This document shows, piece by piece, positions 34,131-40,217 of a DNA stretch of 40,217 nucleotides. The number at the start of each line of letters is the position of its first letter. Positions within the stretch are counted from its first letter, which is position 1. The position numbers and the translations under genes are program-made. The notes under the pieces were generated by a model that was not told where the DNA came from, did no database searches, and saw nothing but the letters and a program-made list of their open reading frames with translations. Source of the stretch: JAFAXD01 sp035472475 (lineage in GTDB: Bacteria; Pseudomonadota; Alphaproteobacteria; Rhizobiales; Xanthobacteraceae); NCBI GenBank assembly GCA_035472475.1, contig DATIPA010000151.1:1-40217 (forward strand), read 5' to 3'.

Positions 34131-34553
34131 ATGTCCGAACAGCAAACCAAATCGCGCCCCGGCGCAACGGCTCTGTTGCCCGCCGGGTGGCCCGCCCCCA
34201 AGGGCTACGCCAACGGCATCAAGGCGCGAGGTGAACTCGTTTTTGTCGCCGGTCAGATCGGCTGGGACACGCACGGCCGATTTGCTCCGGGCTTTATCGC
34301 GCAGGTCCGCAAGGCCTTGCAAAACATCGTCGCAGTGCTGGCCACTGCCGGTGCCGGGCCTGAGCACGTCGTGCGCCTGACATGGTACGTGATCGACATG
34401 GCGGAATACCGTGCGTCACTGACTGCGCTTGGCACCGCCTACCGCGACGTCATGGGCCGCAACTTTCCGACCATGACCTTGGTCGAGGTGAAATCGTTGG
34501 CCGAACCCGAGGCGCTGGTCGAGATCGAAGCGACCGCTGTGGTGCCGGATTGA
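34131..34553 (+). CDS. RidA/YjgF-family protein lacking the canonical arginine
   Basis: 140 aa, full-length RidA fold ending LVEIEATAVVPD. The segment aligned with the PAR-x-x-VEV motif of canonical RidA reads FPTMTLVEV, so the Arg that binds the carboxylate of imine substrates is replaced by Met. It therefore probably belongs to the non-RidA Rid groups, whose activities are largely unknown. In an operon that handles an aminated, partly reduced ring, an enamine or imine hydrolysis role is attractive but unproven. It is last in the operon, 22 nt after the ligase, and convergent with the second ligase gene. Confidence 0.9.
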   Translation: MSEQQTKSRPGATALLPAGWPAPKGYANGIKARGELVFVAGQIGWDTHGRFAPGFIAQVRKALQNIVAVLATAGAGPEHVVRLTWYVIDMAEYRASLTALGTAYRDVMGRNFPTMTLVEVKSLAEPEALVEIEATAVVPD

Positions 34554-34566
34554 GCCAGCCCGCTCG

Positions 34567-36213
34567 TCAAGCGGCCCCCGCCCGATCGCGCTGGCGCAGC
34601 GTCGCCTTGAACTCGCGCAGATCGATCGTGCCCGGCGCGCCGACCGCGTTGGCCGCCATGACGCGAGTTTCGGCGCGTTGAAGCTTCTGGGTCGCCGTCA
34701 CCGGCAGCGCGTCGACGAACGCCACGTAGCCGGGCACCTTGAAATAGGCGAGCTTTTCCGCGCAAGCGCCGGCGATGTCACGCGCAAGCGTGCGCGCGTG
34801 GTCCGTGTCCCGCGGGGGTGTGCGCAATCTGATCAGCGCGAGCACCTCTTCGCCACGAATCTCGTCCGGCACCGGAGCGACCGCAGCGCCGGCGACCGCC
34901 GCGAGGGTCTCGAGCACGCCCTCGACTTCGATCACCGCGATGTTCTCGCCGCTGCGCCGTACGATGTTCTTCTTGCGGTCGACGAAGAACAGCGACTCGC
35001 CGTCGCTGCGCACCACGTCGCCGGTGTGGAACCAGTCGCCGGCCCAAGCCTCGCGTGTCGCTGCCTCGTCCTTGAGATATCCGGAGAAGAAGCCGCGTCG
35101 CGGATCCGCGCCGCGCGTGCGAACCAGGAACTCGCCGGGCTGGCCGGGTGTCACGTCGCCGCCGCTATCGTCGACGATGCGGTACTCCATGCTCGCCGCC
35201 GGGCGCCCCATGCAGCGCTGCCCGATGTGGCGCGGGCCCCGCGCGGTCGACGTCACACCGCCGCCGCCGGTCTCCGTCATCGCCCAGCCCTCGACGAGCG
35301 GAAAGCCGAAGCGGCGCTCGAACGCCTCGTGGTGGCGCGCGTCGACGCCCGAGCCGAAGCCGAACTTCAACCGGTGCGCGCGCTCCGCCGGTTCCTCGTC
35401 GAGCTTGAGCAGAACCGCCGGCATGATGCCGAGATAGTGGACGATGGTCGCCCGCGAATCCGCGACCGAATGCCACCAGCGGCGCGCATGGAAGCGGTCG
35501 AGCGGCACAATCGCGCCGCCGTTCAGGATCATCGCGACCGTCGAGCAGGCGAGCGCGTTCATGTGGAACATCGGCAGCGGCGTCAGCAAAATCTCGGCGC
35601 CATCCTGCAGGGTAGCCATGCCACCCTGCGAGACGTACCAGCGGCCGACACCGAGGAAGTATGCATTGGAGAGAACGCAGCACTTCGGCCGCCCGGTCGT
35701 GCCGGACGTGAACAGGAACGCGCAGGCTTCATCCCCCGCCGGCGCGCCGGCCTCGGGAGCGCGCGCACACTGCGGCGGCGGCTCGCCGGGCGCGACGACT
35801 GCAAACGCCGGAGAGGCGGCGTGGATCAGCCGGTGATACTCCGGCAAAGCGATGGCGCACGACGGCTCCACGACGCTGAACTGATAAGCCAGATCCGCTA
35901 CCTGCAGCTCGGGATTGAGCGGGTGGATCGCAACACCCAGGCTGTTGAGCGCGAGCCAAGTCCAGAAGAATTCCGGCCGATTCTCCATGAGCAGCGCGAC
36001 CCGCGACCCGCGTCCGTAGCCCGCGGCCGCAAAGACTTGGCGGTTGGTTTCGAGACGGCGCAGCACCTCCCCATAGGAGTGCGAAAACCCGTCCGGTGCA
36101 TAGGTGAGTTCCGCGGACGCCGAGGCCACCAAAAAGGCAGCCGCGGGCGCCGCTCGCGCGCGCGCGATAAATGCATCCGCCGGAGAGATCATCGCGTTTG
36201 TTGCTATCGTCAT
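34567..36213 (-). CDS. Second acyl-CoA ligase (ANL superfamily, CaiC-like)
   Basis: 548 aa. ANL motifs: FLFTSGTTGRPKCCVLSNAY (P-loop), GWAMTETGGGGV (A5), DWFHTGDVVRSDGESLFFVDRKKNIVRRSGENIAVIEVEG (A7/A8) and a C-terminal PVTATQKLQRAE, where the adenylating Lys sits in an unusual T-A-T-Q-K context. It resembles crotonobetaine/carnitine-CoA and fatty-acid-CoA ligases more than the benzoate type at 32462. It may activate the acid of the second module (LLM oxidoreductase, quinone-reductase-like protein, second fused hydroxylase). The start at 36213 is weakly supported; an in-frame Met seven codons later is possible. It diverges from the LLM gene by 80 nt. Confidence 0.88.
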   Translation of the reverse strand: MTIATNAMISPADAFIARARAAPAAAFLVASASAELTYAPDGFSHSYGEVLRRLETNRQVFAAAGYGRGSRVALLMENRPEFFWTWLALNSLGVAIHPLNPELQVADLAYQFSVVEPSCAIALPEYHRLIHAASPAFAVVAPGEPPPQCARAPEAGAPAGDEACAFLFTSGTTGRPKCCVLSNAYFLGVGRWYVSQGGMATLQDGAEILLTPLPMFHMNALACSTVAMILNGGAIVPLDRFHARRWWHSVADSRATIVHYLGIMPAVLLKLDEEPAERAHRLKFGFGSGVDARHHEAFERRFGFPLVEGWAMTETGGGGVTSTARGPRHIGQRCMGRPAASMEYRIVDDSGGDVTPGQPGEFLVRTRGADPRRGFFSGYLKDEAATREAWAGDWFHTGDVVRSDGESLFFVDRKKNIVRRSGENIAVIEVEGVLETLAAVAGAAVAPVPDEIRGEEVLALIRLRTPPRDTDHARTLARDIAGACAEKLAYFKVPGYVAFVDALPVTATQKLQRAETRVMAANAVGAPGTIDLREFKATLRQRDRAGAA

Positions 36214-36293
36214 GCCCTTGACCCACCCCAGTGCGTGTTTCTTATCGTGAACGCATCCACCCGAGCAACAACGATTGAACCTGGAACCACGTT

Positions 36294-37391
36294 ATGAGCG
36301 TACCTATTCACCCGCTGCTGGGTCCCAACAAGCTCAAGCTCGGCGTGTTCTCCATAAACGCCGATGGCGGGCTCACACTCACGCGCGTGCCGGAGCGCTG
36401 GCCGGCGGTATGGAGCGAGATCGTCGAGGTCGCCCAGATGGCCGACCGCGCGGGGATTGAATTTCTGTTGCCGATCGCGCGCTGGAAGGGCTTTGGCGGC
36501 GAGATGAACAGCCGCGAGTGGTCGTTCGAGACGCTGACGTTCGCGACCGCTCTCGCGGCAGCGACCACGCGCACTGGCGTGTTTGCGACCGTGCACGTAC
36601 CGATGGTGCATCCCGTGTTTGCCGCCAAGGCGCTGGCGACGCTCGATCACGTGTCGAACGGGCGCGCCGGGCTGAACATCGTGTGCGGATGGAATCCGGA
36701 AGAATTCGCCATGTTCGGGCTGGAGCTGATTGAGGATCGCTACGCCCAGGGGCTTGAATGGTTCGACATCGTCACGCGCATCTACACAGCCGATGCGCCG
36801 TTCGACTACGACGGCAAGTTCTATCAACTCAAGAACGTCTCCGGCCGACCGCGGCCGTTGCAAGTCCCGCGTCCGATCACGCTGAACGCGGCGTTCTCGC
36901 CGCCCGGCCGAGAGTTTGCGGCCAAAGCCGCGGATTTCCTGTTCACGGCTTTCGTCGACATCGACAAGGGCCGCGAGCATATCGGGGACATGAAGCAACG
37001 GGCTGAGAAGCAAGGCCGCACGCTCGGCGTCTGCACCACGTGCCACGTTGTCTGCCGTCCGTCGCAGGCCGAGGCCGAGGACTACTACCAGCACTACGCC
37101 GTCACGATGGCCGACAACGCGAGCGTCGACCATTACATGGGGCAGAAGCAGAAGTTCTCTGGTTCGCATGAGGAGGAGGCCTACCGGCTGCATCGCAAGC
37201 GCTTCGCGGGTGGTGCCGGCACCTATCCGCTGGTTGGAACGCCAGTGCATATCGCAGACGAATTGATCAGGATCAGCCATGCCGGCTTCGCCGGTGCGAC
37301 GGTCTCGTTCGTCAACTTCAAGAACGAGCTGCCGTATTTCATCGAAACCGTACTGCCGTTGCTGCGCAAGGCGGGAGTGCGCGCATCATGA
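36294..37391 (+). CDS. LLM-class (bacterial luciferase-like) flavin-dependent oxidoreductase
   Basis: 365 aa TIM-barrel flavoprotein. Family features: KLGVFSINADGG at the first strand, TGVFATVHVPMVHPVFAAKALATLDHVSNGRAGLNIVCGW, EFAMFG, and late GAGTYPLVGTPVHIADEL. The NGRAGLN(I/V)V segment is typical of RutA and alkanesulfonate/dimethylsulfone monooxygenases, which use FMNH2 from a partner reductase to oxygenate C-N, C-S or carbonyl bonds. No flavin reductase is adjacent. Its stop overlaps by 6 nt the stop end of the oppositely oriented gene at 37386. Sitting inside the second hydroxylase module, it may handle a late nitrogen-containing intermediate (inference). Confidence 0.9.
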   Translation: MSVPIHPLLGPNKLKLGVFSINADGGLTLTRVPERWPAVWSEIVEVAQMADRAGIEFLLPIARWKGFGGEMNSREWSFETLTFATALAAATTRTGVFATVHVPMVHPVFAAKALATLDHVSNGRAGLNIVCGWNPEEFAMFGLELIEDRYAQGLEWFDIVTRIYTADAPFDYDGKFYQLKNVSGRPRPLQVPRPITLNAAFSPPGREFAAKAADFLFTAFVDIDKGREHIGDMKQRAEKQGRTLGVCTTCHVVCRPSQAEAEDYYQHYAVTMADNASVDHYMGQKQKFSGSHEEEAYRLHRKRFAGGAGTYPLVGTPVHIADELIRISHAGFAGATVSFVNFKNELPYFIETVLPLLRKAGVRAS

Positions 37392-38336
37392 TGCGAGCGT
37401 GAGCACGGTCTTGCCGCGCGCGTGACCCCCCTGGGAGAGCGTCTGCGCTTTGGCGAAGTCGGCGAGCGGCAGGACGTGATGGATATGCGGCTTGAGCCGT
37501 CCGGCGCCGGCGAGCCCAACGACGGCCGACAGGGCTTTGGGGTCCGGCAGCACGCGCGCCATTCTCACCTCGACGCCGTGGGCGGCCCCCTCGTCCTTGT
37601 ACGGCCCGGCAGCGAGGCACGCCAAGATCCCGCAGCGCCTGAGCACCTTGTAGCTGCGCGCGTGCACCTCCCCGCCCACGACATCGAACACGATATCGAT
37701 ATCGCGCAGGCGTTCGTCGAATGCCACCTTGTCGTAGGCGATCACCTCGGACGCACCGAGCCCGCGCACAAAATCCGCGTTGGCAGCCGAGCAGGTGGCG
37801 ATCACCTCTGCGCGCTGATCCCGGGCGATCTGTACGGCCAGGTGACCGACCCCGCCAGCGGCTGCGTGAATGAGAATGCGCATCCCAGCACCGACCTTGG
37901 CGGTGTCCACCAGGCCGATCCAAGCGCTGACGCCGGCAAGCGGAAGCGCGGCGGCTTGCTCGAATGTCAGATTCGCCGACATTCGCACCAGCATCGCGGC
38001 CGGCAGCGCGATCTGCTGCGCCCAGGTCCCGACGCCACGCGGCGCCATGAAGCAGACCTTCGCGCCGATCCAAGAGGGATCGACGTCGGGCGCGGCCGCA
38101 ATCACGGTTCCAGCGCCGTCGCGCCCGGTGGTTGCGGGAAACGTGATCGGAAAGAGCTGCTGCAGCATGCCCGATCGAACTTTCCAGTCGATCGGATTGA
38201 GGCTCGCCGCCTTGACCTCGACCACCACGTGGCCCGGTCCGAGCGCAGGTGGCTCGATGTCGCGCAGCCGCAGAACATCAGGCCCGCCGTAGCCGTCGTA
38301 TTGAACCGCAAGCGGTCGGGCGCTCGCGCCTGACAT
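37386..38336 (-). CDS. NADPH:quinone reductase-like MDR protein
   Basis: 316 aa medium-chain dehydrogenase/reductase without zinc-binding cysteines. N-terminal domain: AVQYDGYGGPDVLRLRDIEPP, PIDWKVRSGMLQQLFP, GRDGAGTVIAAAPDV. Rossmann motif: LIHAAAGGVGHLAVQIAR. The lack of catalytic Cys/His zinc ligands points to quinone oxidoreductase or enoyl reductase activity using NADPH. It is transcribed with the second fused hydroxylase (15 nt between them) and could reduce an enoyl-CoA or quinoid intermediate. GGAGG lies 6 nt before ATG 38336. Its 3' end overlaps the LLM gene by 6 nt, leaving no room for a terminator between them. Confidence 0.9.
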   Translation of the reverse strand: MSGASARPLAVQYDGYGGPDVLRLRDIEPPALGPGHVVVEVKAASLNPIDWKVRSGMLQQLFPITFPATTGRDGAGTVIAAAPDVDPSWIGAKVCFMAPRGVGTWAQQIALPAAMLVRMSANLTFEQAAALPLAGVSAWIGLVDTAKVGAGMRILIHAAAGGVGHLAVQIARDQRAEVIATCSAANADFVRGLGASEVIAYDKVAFDERLRDIDIVFDVVGGEVHARSYKVLRRCGILACLAAGPYKDEGAAHGVEVRMARVLPDPKALSAVVGLAGAGRLKPHIHHVLPLADFAKAQTLSQGGHARGKTVLTLAS

Positions 38337-38351
38337 CAGTTCCTCCGCGAC

Positions 38352-40217
38352 CTACTCGGCCGCTTGCGCGACCTCGCGGCGCTGATCGTGCGAGCGCGGC
38401 TTCGCCGCCTTGCGCAGCGCCTGCATCTCGACCTGCTGGCGCGCATAGAGCCGGAAGGCCTGATCCTTCCCGGCCAGATACGGCAGCGGCCAAGCCTGCT
38501 CGTCATAGCCGTATTCGGCGGAGGCGACGAGGGTGAAGTGCGGATTGATCAGATGCGGGCGGGCGAGCGCACAGAGATCGGCGCGGCCGGCCGCGATGAT
38601 GGTGTTGACCTGATCGGCCGTCGTGATGTTGCCAACGGCGATGGTGGGAACCTGCAGTTCGTTGCGGATCATCTCGGAAAACGGCGTCTGGAACATGCGC
38701 CCATAGACCGGATTGGCGAAGCGCGACGTCTGTCCGGCCGACACGTTGATGATATCGGCGCCGTGATCGCGGAACAAGGCGGCGACCATAACGCCGTCTT
38801 CGGGCGTGATGCCATTTGTGGCCCAGTCGGTCGCCGAGATGCGAACCGAGATCGGCTTGTGCCGCGGCCAGTTGGCGCGCACGGCATCGAAGATCTCGAG
38901 CGGAAAGCGCATACGGTTTTCGAGGCTGCCGCCATATTCATCGGTGCGCAGGTTGCTGAGCGGTGAGATGAAGCCCGACAGCAGATACCCGTGGCCGGCA
39001 TGCACCTCGATCATGTCGAAGCCGGCGCGATCGGCGTTGCGCGCCGCCTGCGCATAGTCGTCGCGCACGCGATCCATTTCGGCGCGCGCAATCTCGCGCG
39101 GCACGTGCATGAATTCGTAGAAGGCCAGCGGCGAGGCCGCGACGAGATCCCAATTGCCGTCCGGCAATGGGTGATCCATTCCCTCCCAGCCGCGCCGGGT
39201 CGACCCCTTGCGTCCGGAATGGCCAAGCTGCAGGCAGAACTTGGCCCTGCTCTCTTCGTGCACGAAATCGCTGATGCGTCGCCAGGCAGCGACCTGTTCA
39301 TTGGTGTAGATGCCGGGACACCCTGGCGTGATCCGTCCCGGCTCTGACACGGCCGTCATCTCCGCGAACACGAGCCCGGCCCCGCCCATCGCGAACTGAC
39401 CGAGATGTACGAGATGAAAGTCCCCGGCAATCCCACCGGGCTTTGCCGAGTACATGTTCATCGGAGAGACCACGACCCGGTTCGTCACCACCATCTGCCC
39501 AATGCGAAACGGCGTGAACATTGGCGGGGGCGGGTTGTCGACCGGAATATCGAAGCCTTGCTCGCGGACCTTGCCGGCGAACCAGCGCTGCACCCCGTCG
39601 ACGAAATCCGGATCGCGCAGGCGCAGATTCTCGTAGGTCACCGCCTTGGCGCGCGACAACATGCTGAAGCAGGCCTGGATCGGTTCCATGCGCCAATAGC
39701 GGGTGGGGTTCTCGGTCCACAGCGCGCTGACGTTCGCAGCGTATTGCGTCTTCTCGACGTCTTCCCGCCGCGTCCCCTGATAGCGCGCGAGTGCGTCAGC
39801 GACCGGGCCCGCCGCCTCGAACGCATTGTAGAGCTGGATCGCGCCCTCCATCGCGAGCTTGGTCCCCGATCCGATGGAGAAGTGCGCGCTGTGCAGCGCG
39901 TCTCCCAGCAGCACGATGTTCTTGTAGTACCAGTTGGTGTTGCGGATGACCGGAAACTGCCGCCAACAGGACCGGTTGGCGATCAGCTGGTGCCCTTGCA
40001 GCACGTGCCCCCACAAGTTCTCGAGGTACTTCACGGTCTGTGCCTCGTTGAGCGTTCGCAGAAACGGTTCGGCCTTAGCCCAGGTATCTTCCGGCGCCTC
40101 GATCACCCACGTGCTCAGGTTCTGCTTGTACTGGTAGGTGCACAAGTCCCAGATCCCGAACTCGTTGGTCGCGAAAAAGAACGAGAAGGCAGGCGTTGGC
40201 GCGGTGCTCCCGAGCCA
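38352..40217 (-). CDS. 2-Aminobenzoyl-CoA monooxygenase/reductase-like, copy 2 (5' end beyond window)
   Basis: 621 codons seen; the frame stays open to the window edge, where WLGSTAPTPAFSFFF aligns with WMGSTRSFDAFSFFF of copy 1, so about 164 N-terminal residues lie outside. The flavin part has LLGDALHSAHFSIGSGTKLAMEG; the OYE part has PFRIGQMVVTNRVVVSPMNMY and VHAGHGYLLSGFISPLSNLR (copy 1: LHAAHGYLLASFISPLTNKR). The two proteins are clearly homologous over their whole length but differ at many positions, so they are diverged paralogues, not a recent duplication. Azoarcus evansii also carries two such enzymes in two clusters. Different substrates (anthranilyl-CoA and, for example, salicylyl-CoA) are possible. 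It forms an operon with the MDR gene downstream. Confidence 0.88.
   Translation of the reverse strand, partial: WLGSTAPTPAFSFFFATNEFGIWDLCTYQYKQNLSTWVIEAPEDTWAKAEPFLRTLNEAQTVKYLENLWGHVLQGHQLIANRSCWRQFPVIRNTNWYYKNIVLLGDALHSAHFSIGSGTKLAMEGAIQLYNAFEAAGPVADALARYQGTRREDVEKTQYAANVSALWTENPTRYWRMEPIQACFSMLSRAKAVTYENLRLRDPDFVDGVQRWFAGKVREQGFDIPVDNPPPPMFTPFRIGQMVVTNRVVVSPMNMYSAKPGGIAGDFHLVHLGQFAMGGAGLVFAEMTAVSEPGRITPGCPGIYTNEQVAAWRRISDFVHEESRAKFCLQLGHSGRKGSTRRGWEGMDHPLPDGNWDLVAASPLAFYEFMHVPREIARAEMDRVRDDYAQAARNADRAGFDMIEVHAGHGYLLSGFISPLSNLRTDEYGGSLENRMRFPLEIFDAVRANWPRHKPISVRISATDWATNGITPEDGVMVAALFRDHGADIINVSAGQTSRFANPVYGRMFQTPFSEMIRNELQVPTIAVGNITTADQVNTIIAAGRADLCALARPHLINPHFTLVASAEYGYDEQAWPLPYLAGKDQAFRLYARQQVEMQALRKAAKPRSHDQRREVAQAAE

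Overview
The window is GC-rich, densely packed bacterial chromosome. Gene content points to an environmental alphaproteobacterium of the Hyphomicrobiales (Bradyrhizobium / Rhodopseudomonas / Xanthobacteraceae-like): orphan Bug (TctC-type) solute receptors, CoA-dependent aromatic catabolism, an AAHS-type aromatic-acid permease, a Rieske oxygenase, MarR regulators and Hint_2 proteins. This placement is inferred from content and style; no rRNA or marker gene is present. I see no tRNA, rRNA, CRISPR array, phage gene or transposase.

Left third (1-10.7 kb). An exported, probably bicovalent FAD oxidase is followed by a Tat-exported Bug receptor. Then come a Na+/H+ antiporter, a two-domain VOC protein and a class A flavin hydroxylase, an exported Hint_2 protein, and a second Bug receptor followed by an exported M20 (AbgB-like) hydrolase. 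Both Bug receptors therefore sit beside an exported enzyme, and neither has TctA/TctB membrane partners here.

Middle (10.7-26.6 kb). A leftward set (aspartate-dehydrogenase-like enzyme, then COG2984/TrpX-type receptor, ATPase and permease) diverges from kynureninase. Two tandem long hairpins separate the receptor gene from the ATPase gene. A frameshifted small exported protein, an AAHS-type MFS permease, a TPR protein, a MarR regulator with a Rieske oxygenase, and an SDR/acyl-CoA dehydrogenase pair follow. A LOG-family protein, a MaoC hydratase and an exported alpha/beta hydrolase complete this part. The hydrolase start abuts a truncated third copy of the hairpin repeat.

Right third (26.6-40.2 kb). 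This resembles the aerobic CoA-dependent 2-aminobenzoate (anthranilate) cluster known from Azoarcus evansii. It has a fused flavin monooxygenase / Old-Yellow-Enzyme reductase reading left and, diverging from it, the tightly spaced operon SDR - MarR - enoyl-CoA hydratase - acyl-CoA dehydrogenase - 2-aminobenzoate-CoA-type ligase - RidA-like. Two similar palindromes lie in the shared promoter region, each overlapping a plausible sigma-70 promoter. A second acyl-CoA ligase, an LLM flavin oxidoreductase, an NADPH:quinone-reductase-like protein and a second copy of the fused enzyme, cut by the window edge, follow.

Taken together, kynureninase (which makes anthranilate from kynurenine), the neighbouring TrpXYZ-type ABC system and the anthranilyl-CoA cluster suggest a dispersed route for taking up and degrading tryptophan-derived aromatics. 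Tryptophan dioxygenase and kynurenine formamidase are not in the window.
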